Below, piece by piece: positions 26,387 through 34,864 of a DNA stretch of 64,000 nucleotides. Origin of the DNA: Streptomyces sp. Tu6071 (GTDB lineage Bacteria > Actinomycetota > Actinomycetes > Streptomycetales > Streptomycetaceae). A program made the translations under genes and the position numbers. Under the pieces are notes generated by a model, which did not search any database, had not been told where the DNA came from, and was given only the letters and a program-made list of their open reading frames with translations. The DNA is taken from the NCBI RefSeq assembly GCF_000213055.1, contig NZ_CM001165.1, positions 124,001 to 188,000 of the forward strand, read 5' to 3'. How positions within the stretch are numbered: the first letter of the stretch is position 1; each line of letters begins with the position of its first letter.

Positions 26387-28855
26387 TCAGGCGCCGGCCG
26401 CGCCTCCGGTGGGCTCCGCCTCCTCCGGTGCCGTGCTTGCGCGGTCGGGCTGGCGGGGGACGGGGCCTGTGGGGCGCAGGCGGTGGAGGAGGGCGGCTCG
26501 GGCCGTGGCGAAGGCGGGGTCGCAGGGGTAGTCGCCGTGGCCGTGGATCGGCGGCGGGAGGGGCTCGTCGGGGGTGCGGCCGTAGGCGAGGGGGTCGCGG
26601 AGGGGGGCGTGGTCGACGCCGGGGACGCGGACGGGGCCGCCGATGGGGTCGGTGGCGCGGTAGAGGTTGGTCCAGCGGTCGACGTCGGTGTGCAGGCCGG
26701 TGAGGGCCGTGGGGCCGAAGTGGGCGGGGAACCAGCGGCCGTAGAGGCGTTCGAGCGGGGAGCCGTAGGTGAGGAGGGCGATCCTGCCGCGGACCTGCGG
26801 CGGCAGTTGCCAGGCCGCGGCGGCGGCGAGCACGCTGCCCTGGGAGTGGCCGGAGAGGACGAGCCTCCCCCCGGTGCGCGCGGTCCACGTCGCCATGCGC
26901 CACGTCAGGTCGGGGACGGCCCGCTCGGCGTAGCAGGGCGGCGCGAAGGGGTGCGCGGCGCGCGGCCAGAACGTACCGACGTCCCACAGGATGCCGATCG
27001 TGCGGCGGGCGTGCGGATCGCGGTAGGCGCGGCGGCCGAAGGCGAGGAAGAGCAGCGCGGCGAGTCCGGTGAGCCAGGAGCCGAGCGCCTGGCAGGTCTG
27101 CGCGAGACCGTGCACGGCGGCGGGCAGTCCGGTCGTCGCCTCCCCCGGCACCTCGCCGCTCGTCCAGGCCCCGACGAGCGCCACGGCGCCGAGGAGCAGG
27201 GTCCCGGCCGCGCCGAGGCCGAGGAGGGCGGGCGCGCGGTCGGTGAGCGCGGCGGCGGCGCGGGTGAGGGCGATGGCGCGGGTACGGGCCTCGTCGTGCC
27301 GTACGCCGGGGTAGTCCGCTTCGACCCGCGCGGCTCCGGCGCGGGCGCGGCGCCACGTGGCGATGCCGAGCCTCGCGGCGAGCAGGAGCAGGAGGAGCAG
27401 CATCGGCGGGAGCACGGCGGCCTGCCAGGAGAGCAGGACCGGCGGTCCCGGCAGCGGACTCGTACCCTCGCCCGGGGTCGCCGGGCCGTCGAGCCAGTCG
27501 GCGACGCGCTGGGCGAGGCCGCCGGTGAGGACACCGCCGAGAGCGCAGGCGAGGAGGGCGGTCGCGGGGCCCCCGTAGCCGCGCAGCGCTGTGCGCAAGT
27601 CGGGGGCGCTGCGGTGCAGGAGGGCGGCGACGGCCGCGAGGGCGAGGACGAGGAGCCCTTGGGTGAGGGTGAGGACGCGGAAGAGGGCGTCCCCGGGGAG
27701 GGTGCCGGTGGAGCGGTCGGCCGGGCGGTCGGCGAGGGCGTAGCCGAGGGTCGCGAGGAGGAGGACCAGGGAGGCGAGTGGCAGGGCGCGGACGGTGAGG
27801 CGGTCGAGGGTGAGGTCGAGGCGCCGTTCGCTGCGGCCACGGCGGCAGACGGCGGCGAGGACGAGCACGCCGAGGACGGCGCAGAGGCCGCACAGGAGGC
27901 GCCCGGCGAGGACGGGACCGTCGTGCGCGGCGTCCTGCGCGGTGACGGCCGTGCCGACAGCCGCGGCGACGGTGAGGAGCGCCGCGGCGGTGTGCGCGGC
28001 GCGCAGCCTGGCGACGATGCGGCGGCCGTACCAGAAGCCGGGGCGGGCGAGGGCGGGCGTGTCGCGCGGGACCTTCGCGTCATGGGCGGGGGCCGTCGCG
28101 GTGGCCCCGGCGTCGGGCGCGGACCCGGTGTCGTCCGTCGCGGCGGGAAGCGGTCGCTGGTTCTCGTACGCGCTCCAGGTCTTGTGCGCGAGGAACCAGA
28201 GGAGCAGGACGAGCGCGGCGGGGACGAGCGCGGCGAGGGCGAGGCGGCGGCCGGGCTGGGTCCACCAGTCGCCAGGTGAGGTGTGCGGGGAGAGGAAGCC
28301 GAGCCAGGCGCGGCCCTCGGCGCAGGCGGCGGTGCCCGCGCACTGCCAGGCGGTGAGGTCGAGGGCGACCTCGCAGGCGGCGGCGACCAGGAGGACGGTG
28401 AGGCTGAGGCCGAGGAGGCGGACGAGCGCCCCGTACAGGCGCACGAGACGCGGGCGGCGCAGGGCGCGCGGGCGCATCCAGTGGGCGAGGTTGACGACCA
28501 TGAAGGGAAGGAGGAGGAGCCACAGGGCGCGGCTCGCGTCTCCGGAGGTGAGGTTGCACCAGACGTACGCCTCCTGGACGGGCGCGTCCGCCTCGGGCCT
28601 GGGCGCCCGGGAGGCGTCCTCGCGTGGGGGTGCGGCGTCGTGTGGAGCTGCGTCCGCACGTGGCGGTACGTGCTCGCCGGGAGGCGCGTCCTCCTCGCGC
28701 GGTGGCGCGTCCTTCGCGCGGCGGTAGAGGGCGGCCGTGTCGTCACCTGCGACGCGGACCGTGTGCGGATCGTCGAGCATCTCGGCGGGGGTGGTGCCCC
28801 CGACTCCGTGGACCAGCAGTTCGAGGGCGGGCTGCTCCCCCGGGGCGGACTGCAC
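26387..28855 (-). CDS. Large integral-membrane alpha/beta-hydrolase-like protein
   Basis: 822 residues. The start LELLVHGVGGT (residues about 10-22) looks like the first strand and oxyanion HG motif of an alpha/beta-hydrolase. A charged loop and about 11 hydrophobic helices follow (about 105-610). The nucleophile elbow GHSQGS (Ser671) and LLTYGSPLERLY then resume the fold, and HGHGDYPCD near the C-terminus may supply the His. So the lipase-like fold appears split by a membrane domain. The GTG at 28855 was chosen for GGGAG upstream; the longer open frame overlaps the DeoR gene. Substrate unknown; a lipid is likely. Confidence 0.8.
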   Translation of the reverse strand: MQSAPGEQPALELLVHGVGGTTPAEMLDDPHTVRVAGDDTAALYRRAKDAPPREEDAPPGEHVPPRADAAPHDAAPPREDASRAPRPEADAPVQEAYVWCNLTSGDASRALWLLLLPFMVVNLAHWMRPRALRRPRLVRLYGALVRLLGLSLTVLLVAAACEVALDLTAWQCAGTAACAEGRAWLGFLSPHTSPGDWWTQPGRRLALAALVPAALVLLLWFLAHKTWSAYENQRPLPAATDDTGSAPDAGATATAPAHDAKVPRDTPALARPGFWYGRRIVARLRAAHTAAALLTVAAAVGTAVTAQDAAHDGPVLAGRLLCGLCAVLGVLVLAAVCRRGRSERRLDLTLDRLTVRALPLASLVLLLATLGYALADRPADRSTGTLPGDALFRVLTLTQGLLVLALAAVAALLHRSAPDLRTALRGYGGPATALLACALGGVLTGGLAQRVADWLDGPATPGEGTSPLPGPPVLLSWQAAVLPPMLLLLLLLAARLGIATWRRARAGAARVEADYPGVRHDEARTRAIALTRAAAALTDRAPALLGLGAAGTLLLGAVALVGAWTSGEVPGEATTGLPAAVHGLAQTCQALGSWLTGLAALLFLAFGRRAYRDPHARRTIGILWDVGTFWPRAAHPFAPPCYAERAVPDLTWRMATWTARTGGRLVLSGHSQGSVLAAAAAWQLPPQVRGRIALLTYGSPLERLYGRWFPAHFGPTALTGLHTDVDRWTNLYRATDPIGGPVRVPGVDHAPLRDPLAYGRTPDEPLPPPIHGHGDYPCDPAFATARAALLHRLRPTGPVPRQPDRASTAPEEAEPTGGAAGA

Positions 28856-29258
28856 GCGCGGTTCTCCCTGTGAACGGACGGGCGGGCGGGGCGGGTTCTC
28901 GTACGGGGGCGGCGGGCGAAGGTGTGGCGTACGGGACGGGTGGGGCGGGTGCGCTCGGCGTACCGTACCCCCGCCGCGTGACCGGCGAACGGCTGTCCCG
29001 GCCCGTACGGGACTGTCATGTCCCCTCCGAGCATGGCGGGGCGGGGGCCCGCCCGGAAGGGGTCGGGCGCAGAGTCCCCCGGTCGGGTGACGCGGCGCCG
29101 GGAACCGCCCCGCCGGGGCGGCCTCGCCGACGTGGGAGGATGACGGGGGCGCCACGGCGGGAGCCGGGAGCGCCGGAGCACGGCGGGGGTGTCCCCACGC
29201 TCCGTCGCGCGGTGCGGAACGGGGCAGGGGACCACAGCAGCGGAAGGACCGGGCGGAC
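28856..29258. other. Divergent intergenic region, no gene seen
   Basis: A 403-bp gap between the membrane hydrolase (minus) and the DeoR gene (plus). It holds GC-rich low-complexity DNA and no frame with convincing codon pattern and ribosome site. Promoters for both genes must lie here; I found no strong box. Confidence 0.5.
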
Positions 29259-30071
29259 GTGAGCGAAAACCTGAACCTCCTCGCCGAGCAGCGCCGGGCC
29301 GTCATCCTCGACGAGGTGCGGCGGCGCGGCGGCGTGCGGGTCAACGAGCTGACGAAGCGGCTCGGTGTCTCGGACATGACGGTGCGCAGGGATCTCGACG
29401 CGCTCGCCCGGCAGGGGGCGGTGGAGAAGGTGCACGGCGGCGCGGTGCCGCCCGCCGAGGCGAGCAGCCACGAGCCGGGCTTCGAGGCGAAGTCGGGCCG
29501 GGAGCAGGGCGCGAAGGAGAGCATCGCGCGCGTGGCCGCCGAACTCGTCGCGCCAGGGACGGCGATCGCGCTCTCGGGCGGCACCACGACGTACGCGCTC
29601 GCCCAGCGGCTCGTGGAGGTGCCGGAGCTGACGGTGGTGACGAACTCGGTGCGGGTGGCCGATGTCTTCCACCGGGCGCACGAGGGGCGGCAGGGCCGGG
29701 CGACGGTCGTGCTGACGGGTGGGGTGCGCACGCCCTCGGACTCGCTCGTGGGCCCGGTGGCCGACGCCGCGATCGCCTCGCTCCACTTCGATCTGCTCTT
29801 CCTCGGGGTGCACGGCATATCCGCGCGCGCCGGACTGTCGACGCCGAACCTCGCGGAGGCGGAGACGAACCGGCGGCTCGTGGCGGCGGCCCGGCGCGTG
29901 ATCGTCGTCGCGGACCACACCAAGTGGGGGACGGTGGGGCTGAGTTCCTTCGCGCCGCTGAGCGCGGTGGACACGGTGGTGACGGACGAGGGCCTGCCGC
30001 GGGAGGCACGCGAGGAGCTGGCGGAGCGGGTGGAAGCGGTGCTGGTGGCGGACGCCCCGCCCGTGGTCTGA
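29259..30071 (+). CDS. DeoR/GlpR family transcriptional regulator
   Basis: 270 residues. N-terminal DeoR winged helix (QRRAVILDEVRRRGGVRVNELTKRL, SDMTVRRDLDAL, residues about 10-62) and KVHGGA, then a DeoRC sensor domain (ALSGGTTTYALA, VVTNSVRVADV, LTGGVR, DLLFLGVHGI, VVADHTKWG). Such proteins sense sugar phosphates and usually repress sugar or sugar-alcohol operons. No sugar operon adjoins, so the target is unknown. GTG start with GGAAGGA upstream. Confidence 0.92.
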   Translation: MSENLNLLAEQRRAVILDEVRRRGGVRVNELTKRLGVSDMTVRRDLDALARQGAVEKVHGGAVPPAEASSHEPGFEAKSGREQGAKESIARVAAELVAPGTAIALSGGTTTYALAQRLVEVPELTVVTNSVRVADVFHRAHEGRQGRATVVLTGGVRTPSDSLVGPVADAAIASLHFDLLFLGVHGISARAGLSTPNLAEAETNRRLVAAARRVIVVADHTKWGTVGLSSFAPLSAVDTVVTDEGLPREAREELAERVEAVLVADAPPVV

Positions 30072-30123
30072 GCCACGGAGTCGGCGCCGACGGCCCACGG
30101 CCCCCCTCCCGGACGCGGACTGG

Positions 30124-30204
30124 CCCGGGGCCCGGACGGAAGGCGGGCGGCCCGGGGCCCGGACGGAAGGCGGGCGGCCCGGGGTCCAAACGGAAGACGG
30201 GCGC
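30124..30204. repeat. 27-bp tandem repeat, three copies
   Basis: Two identical 27-bp units (30124-30150, 30151-30177) beginning CCCGGGGCCCGG and a third, diverged copy (30178-30204). It lies between the convergent DeoR and desulfhydrase genes, where a terminator would be expected. Not coding. Confidence 0.9.
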
Positions 30205-30254
30205 CGCACGAGTCCGTCACCGCCTCCCGGGGCCCTTGCGGGAGATCGCTCGGC

Positions 30255-31442
30255 TCAGCTCGCCGGGCCGCTCGGCCACGTACCGCTCGCGAGGAAGGTC
30301 TCCAGGGTCGCGGTGTACGGGGTGATGTCGAGGCCCTGCGCGGCGAGCCATTCGTCCGCGTAGTACTTGTCGAGGTACCGCTCGCCCGGGTCGCACAGGA
30401 GGGTGACGACGCTGCCGCGTTCGCCGTGCGCGACCATCTCGGCGACGATGCGCAGGGCGCTCCACAGTCCGGTCCCCGTGGAGCCGCCCGCCTTCCGGCC
30501 GAGGACGCGTTCGAGGAGGCGCACGGCGGCGATGCTCGCGGCGTCGGGCACCTTCATCATGCGGTCCACGGCGCCGGGCACGAAGCTCGGTTCCATCCGG
30601 GGGCGTCCGATGCCCTCGATGCGCGAGGCGCGGTCGCTCACCGCCCCGGGGTCGTGCTGGGTCCAGCCCTCGTAGAAGCAGGAGAAGTCGGGGTCGGCGA
30701 CGCAGACGCGGGTGTCGTGGCGCATGTAGTGCACGTAGCGGCCGAGGGTCGCCGAGGTGCCGCCGGTGCCCGCCGTGGCGACGATCCAGGCGGGTTCGGG
30801 GTAGCGCTCCTCGCGAAGCTGCTGGTAGATCGACTCGGCGATGTTGTTGTTGCCGCGCCAGTCGGTGGCGCGTTCCGCGTACGTGAACTGGTCCATGTAG
30901 TGGCCGCCGGTCTCCGCCGCGAGCCGGGCCGACTCCGCGTAGACCGTCCGGGGATCGTCGACGAAGTGACATCGCCCGCCCTGGAACTCGATGAGCCGGC
31001 ACTTCTCGCGGCTCGTGGAGCGGGGCATGACGGCGATGAAGGGGACCCCGATGAGGCGGGCGAAGTACGCCTCCGAGACGGCGGTGGAGCCGCTGGACGC
31101 CTCGACGACGGGCGCCCCCGGCCTGATCCAGCCGTTGCACAGCGCGTAGAGGAAGAGCGAGCGGGCGAGGCGGTGCTTGAGGCTCCCGGTGGGGTGCGTG
31201 GACTCGTCCTTGAGGTAGAGATGCACGTCCCAGTGGGCGGGGAGCGGGAAGCGGAGGAGGTGGGTGTCTGCGCTGCGGTTGGCGTCGGCCTGCACCTGCC
31301 GGACGGCCTCCTTGAGCCAGGCCCGGTAGGAGGGATCGCTCCGGTCGGCGTCGAGGGTGCGGGCCGGGACCTCGGGGGTGCGCGCCGGGGCGTCGGGGGT
31401 GTGCGCCGGGGGGCCGGGGCGGTTCTGCTCGGGGGTGGGCAC
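30255..31442 (-). CDS. cds1: PLP-dependent L-cysteine desulfhydrase (Cds1-like)
   Basis: 395 residues, fold type II PLP enzyme. [14 protein letters not shown] has the Schiff-base lysine, [17 protein letters not shown] the phosphate/substrate loop and [14 protein letters not shown] the PLP phosphate glycines. The wording follows mycobacterial Cds1 (Rv3684), which converts cysteine to pyruvate, ammonia and H2S, more closely than cysteine synthase CysK. The N-terminal 50 residues are Pro-rich and non-conserved. GTG at 31442 with GGAG upstream is chosen. An in-frame ATG at 31532 with AGAGGTG just upstream is a real alternative (425 residues). Confidence 0.85.
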   Translation of the reverse strand: MPTPEQNRPGPPAHTPDAPARTPEVPARTLDADRSDPSYRAWLKEAVRQVQADANRSADTHLLRFPLPAHWDVHLYLKDESTHPTGSLKHRLARSLFLYALCNGWIRPGAPVVEASSGSTAVSEAYFARLIGVPFIAVMPRSTSREKCRLIEFQGGRCHFVDDPRTVYAESARLAAETGGHYMDQFTYAERATDWRGNNNIAESIYQQLREERYPEPAWIVATAGTGGTSATLGRYVHYMRHDTRVCVADPDFSCFYEGWTQHDPGAVSDRASRIEGIGRPRMEPSFVPGAVDRMMKVPDAASIAAVRLLERVLGRKAGGSTGTGLWSALRIVAEMVAHGERGSVVTLLCDPGERYLDKYYADEWLAAQGLDITPYTATLETFLASGTWPSGPAS

Positions 31443-31977
31443 GACGCCGCTCCAGTGGAATGGGCGCGGGAGGCCGCGCGCGGGCTGATGAGGCCCGATT
31501 CTAGACCTCCTCGCACCACTTCTCACCTGCATAAACACCTCTTTGAGGGGCCGAAGCACAAGCTTGGGGGCACACGCTCTGCGGGTGGGAGCACGACGGG
31601 CTCACGGGGACGTCGGCGGTGCGCGCGGGGGCTCGTCGAGGGGCGTACGGGTGCGCCCGCGCGCGCTCCCGGTGGGGGTGCCGGGCCCTGGTGCGGGGCC
31701 TCGGGCCCGTGCAGACTGCACCACGGACGCGCGCCCCGTGGCCACAGCCGACGGGGCTCGCCGCGCGTTCTGCGAGGGGGCGAGTGGTGGTACGGGTCGT
31801 GGCGACGAGTTGCGGGGGCGGTTGCCCCGGGTCACCCTGGACACACCTCACTCTGGGTCCACCGGCGATGACGCTGTGAACCAGCCGCCGTACCGGTCCC
31901 CCTGTACGTCGGCGGGAGTGCGAACCGCCGGCCGCGAGCATCGTCTTCTTCCGGACTCACCTCGGGGAGTGACAGCC
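31443..31977. other. 535-bp divergent intergenic region
   Basis: No gene is supported. The part near 31500-31570 is less GC-rich than its surroundings. On the minus strand it holds an ATG at 31532 with a good ribosome site and, 20 bp further on, a perfect AGGAGGT with no start codon in range. This could be an N-terminal extension or a leader peptide of the desulfhydrase. The stretch 31570-31900 shows nothing recognisable. Confidence 0.5.
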
Positions 31978-32496
31978 GTGATCAGCCAGCCCAGCAGGCA
32001 CTGCGCGGTGGAGCTTCAGGCCCTGCCGTCGCGGATCGGTCAGGTCCGCAGAATCGTGTCCGCCCAGTTGCGTTACTGGCATCTCGACGCCTTGATCGAC
32101 CAGGCGACCCTCGGGGTGACCGAATTGCTCACCAACGTGCACCGGCACGCGAAACCGGACAAGACCTGTTCCGTCGAGATCGAGTTCCTGCTCGGGGTGC
32201 TCACGGTCTCGGTGCGCGACCGCGACCCGAAGTTCCCCGAGTTGCGCCGGGCGCCGGACACGGAGACGTGCGGACGCGGCCTCGCGCTCGTCGCGGCGGT
32301 CAGCGAGAGCTGGGGCGTGCGCCCCGACGAGCGCGGCAAGGTCGTGTGGTTCACGCTCGCCGCCGCCGAGGAGGCGGCCCCGGCCCCCGCCGTGACGCCG
32401 CACCGCCGGTACGGGGCGGGCGCGGAACCGTTCGCGGAGGTGCGGGCGGAGGAGCGCGCGGGACGGCGGGGGGTGCGGGCGGTGGGAGTGGGCTGA
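31978..32496 (+). CDS. RsbW-like ATP-binding regulatory protein
   Basis: A 172-residue HATPase_c_2 protein of the anti-sigma/serine-kinase type. LGVTELLTNVHRH is the N box (E and N for Mg-ATP), SVRDRDPKFPE the G1 box and CGRGLALVAAVSESWGV the G2 box. Streptomyces carries dozens of these orphan kinases, usually paired elsewhere with STAS or PP2C proteins; no partner is next door. C-terminal 40 residues are low complexity. The GTG at 31978 is chosen because GGGGAG lies 8 bp upstream. Confidence 0.88.
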   Translation: MISQPSRHCAVELQALPSRIGQVRRIVSAQLRYWHLDALIDQATLGVTELLTNVHRHAKPDKTCSVEIEFLLGVLTVSVRDRDPKFPELRRAPDTETCGRGLALVAAVSESWGVRPDERGKVVWFTLAAAEEAAPAPAVTPHRRYGAGAEPFAEVRAEERAGRRGVRAVGVG

Positions 32497-32673
32497 GAGA
32501 GTTCCGCCCGCCCGTTCCGGACCTGTGCCCCGCGATCCGCCTCTCGACCGCGGCGCACAGGCCGGAGCCCGGACCAACTCCGTGCCGCGCGCGCCGTTCT
32601 GACGGGTCAGGAGCCGGTCTCGCACGCATCGGCCCCGTCCGACCGCCACCCGCGAGGGCATGGGCGCTCCGGT

Positions 32674-33957
32674 TCAGCCGTTCAGCGCGGCCAGGGGATC
32701 GTCCAGGACCGGTTGCCACGCCAGTTCGGCGGCGCCGACGAGGCTGCCGCGGTCGAGGGCGGTGGCGAGGACGGGGACGCTGCCGCTGCGGCCCCACAGG
32801 CTGCGGTCCGCGATCACGGCGTGCAGGCGCTCGGGTGCCACCGCGAGGAGTGTGCGGTGGAGGCCGCCGAGGAGGATGCGGTCGGGGTTGAGGATGTTGA
32901 CGAGGCCCGCGAGACCGAGGCCGAGGCGGTCGGTGAGCGTTTCGACGGCGGCGCGCACGGCGGGGTCCTCCCCGTGCGCGGTGACGAGGTCCTGCGCCTC
33001 GCGGAGCTGGGAGTCGCCGGGGGTGCGGCCGAGCGCGAGGAGGAAGGCGCGCGGATCGGTCTCGACGTCGAGGCAGCCCCGCGAGCCGCAGTAGCAGGGG
33101 TGTCCCCCGGGCCGTACGACGAGGTGCCCGACTTCCAGGGCCAGTCCCGAACTGCCGGTGTGGGGGCGCCCGTCCACGACGAGCGCGCCCCCGACGCCGC
33201 GGTGGCCGGTCGCGACGACGAGCAGATGGCGGGCGCCGCGCCCGGCGCCGTGGCGGTGCTCGGCGAGCGCCATGAGGTTGATGTCGTTGCCCGCGAACGC
33301 GGGGACGTCGAGGCCCGCGGCGCGCACCTGCGCGGCGAAGATGTCGCCTACGGGGGCACCGGCGGGCCAGGCGACGTGCAGCGGGTTGAGCGCCGTGCCC
33401 TCGGGTTCGGCGACGGCGGACGGCACGGCGAGACCGGCGCCCACGCAGCGTCTTCCGGTGTCGCGCAGCAGCGCGAGGCCCGCGGCGACGACGGAGCCGA
33501 GCACGTCCGCCGGATCGGCACCGACCATCTCGCAGCCGGGCGAGGTCGCGACGAGCCGCCCGCCCAGGCCGACGAGGGCGGCGCGGTAGCCGTCCGCGTG
33601 CACCTGCGCGGCGAGGACGACAGGGCCCTCCGGGTCGAGCGCGAGCCGGTGGGAGGGGCGGCCGTGCGAGCCCGCGGGGGCCGCGGGGCGTGCGTCGACC
33701 CTGATCAGCCCGAGCGATTCCAGCTCGGCGGCCACAGCGCCCGCGGTGGCGCGCGTGACCCCCAGCGCGGAGGTGAGGACGGCGCGGGTGGGGGCGCGAC
33801 CGGTGTGGACCAGTTCGAGCGCGGGGCCGAGCGCGCCGCGTCCGCGCTCCAGCCGGGTCCGCTCCCCCGGAGTCCGCTCGCCCCGGGCACGTCCCGCGGC
33901 GGCGCCGTCCACCCGCGCGTCGTCCGGGGTACGGGCCGCTGCCTCCTTGCCGTTCAT
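32674..33957 (-). CDS. ROK family transcriptional regulator (NagC/XylR type)
   Basis: 427 residues: a disordered charged start, a winged helix (LELVHTGRAPTRAVLTSALGVTRATAGAVAAELE, quoted in two parts; residues about 55-105), then a ROK domain. CYCGSRGC is the zinc motif (CxCGxxGC). The sugar-kinase ATP motif is weak, as in NagC-type regulators. Probable sugar-responsive repressor, target unknown. No good ribosome site precedes the ATG at 33957, so the start is uncertain. Confidence 0.87.
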   Translation of the reverse strand: MNGKEAAARTPDDARVDGAAAGRARGERTPGERTRLERGRGALGPALELVHTGRAPTRAVLTSALGVTRATAGAVAAELESLGLIRVDARPAAPAGSHGRPSHRLALDPEGPVVLAAQVHADGYRAALVGLGGRLVATSPGCEMVGADPADVLGSVVAAGLALLRDTGRRCVGAGLAVPSAVAEPEGTALNPLHVAWPAGAPVGDIFAAQVRAAGLDVPAFAGNDINLMALAEHRHGAGRGARHLLVVATGHRGVGGALVVDGRPHTGSSGLALEVGHLVVRPGGHPCYCGSRGCLDVETDPRAFLLALGRTPGDSQLREAQDLVTAHGEDPAVRAAVETLTDRLGLGLAGLVNILNPDRILLGGLHRTLLAVAPERLHAVIADRSLWGRSGSVPVLATALDRGSLVGAAELAWQPVLDDPLAALNG

Positions 33958-34023
33958 GTCGGCGAGTCTGTCATGCCCTGTCACCCGCGCACCCCGCCCC
34001 ACCTGTGCTCTACCGCCCCGCGC

Positions 34024-34683
34024 TCAGCCGGGCAGGCCCGTCACGCGCAGCGTGAGGTTGAGCCGCCCCCGGGCCAGGCCGTCGCCCGGGTCCCCGGTGC
34101 CGGGGCGGACCTTGGGGACACCGTGGTAGACGAAGCGGGACGGGCCGCCGAAGACGAGGAGGTCCCCGGACTCCAGCTCGATGTCCTGCCACGGCCTGCC
34201 CCGCGTCTCGGTGTTGCCGAGGCGGAAGACGCACGTGTCACCGATGCTCAGCGAGACGACGGGCGCGGAGGCGCGCTCCTCCTTGTCCTGGTGCATCCCC
34301 ATCGTGGCGCCGGGTCCGTAGTGGTTGACGAGGGCGACGTCCGGCTCGTACCGCGCGGCGGCCTCCTCGTCGTCGTACGCGGCGGCGATCGCGCGGCGGC
34401 CGAGGTCGGCGAGCCAGGCGGGCAGTGCCAGGACGGGGGCGCCGTTGACGTCGTCGGCGGTGCGGCTGTAGCGGTACGGGAGCCAGTGGCGGCCGAGGCA
34501 CAGGCTGTCCACCGACATGACACCACCGCGCGGCAGCCGCGCCCTGCGCATCGGCACGGGTCCGCGCGCCCAGTCCCGGCACGCCTCGACGAGCGCGCGA
34601 CGGCTCTCGGGCGGCAGCCAGTCCGGGACGTGGACGGCGCCCGGGGCGAGCGTGGTGCGGGAGCGCGGCAGGAGCGTGGCCAT
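34024..34683 (-). CDS. alkB: AlkB-type 2-oxoglutarate/Fe(II) dioxygenase
   Basis: 219 residues. Fe(II) ligands H131 and D133 (MHQDKE) and H187 (VYHGV), 2-oxoglutarate arginine near R207 (RGRLNLTLR) and the nucleotide-recognition lid with RYSRTADDVNG. AlkB removes alkyl groups from 1-methyladenine and 3-methylcytosine in DNA/RNA. Length matches E. coli AlkB (216). The ATG at 34683 has GGAG upstream; an ATG three codons earlier has none. Gene order next to the ROK regulator is not informative. Confidence 0.92.
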   Translation of the reverse strand: MATLLPRSRTTLAPGAVHVPDWLPPESRRALVEACRDWARGPVPMRRARLPRGGVMSVDSLCLGRHWLPYRYSRTADDVNGAPVLALPAWLADLGRRAIAAAYDDEEAAARYEPDVALVNHYGPGATMGMHQDKEERASAPVVSLSIGDTCVFRLGNTETRGRPWQDIELESGDLLVFGGPSRFVYHGVPKVRPGTGDPGDGLARGRLNLTLRVTGLPG

Positions 34684-34829
34684 GAACTCCATGCTCGCAC
34701 CCGGGTACGACAGCGGGTCCGCTCCGCAATGGGCCGAGGGGGAGGCGGGTGGGTGGCGCGGTGTCCGGGAGCGGGCCCACCCCGGCGCGTACCGCCGCAC
34801 GCCCCCCGCGATGCGCCCCTCTGCACCCC

Positions 34830-34858
34830 TTGTGAGCCGCCCGCACCCCCCGTACGCT
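34830..34858 (+). promoter_or_regulatory. Housekeeping-type promoter, leaderless MFS transcript
   Basis: TTGTGA (34830-34835), a 17-bp spacer and TACGCT (34853-34858) lie directly before the GTG at 34865. Initiation about 7 bp downstream of the -10 would begin at the start codon, and there is no ribosome site. Confidence 0.7.
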
Positions 34859-34864
34859 GATTTT

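Noticed and set aside
30124..30204. Tandem 27-bp repeat considered as a CRISPR array
   Set aside because: The units abut without unique spacers and no cas gene is present.
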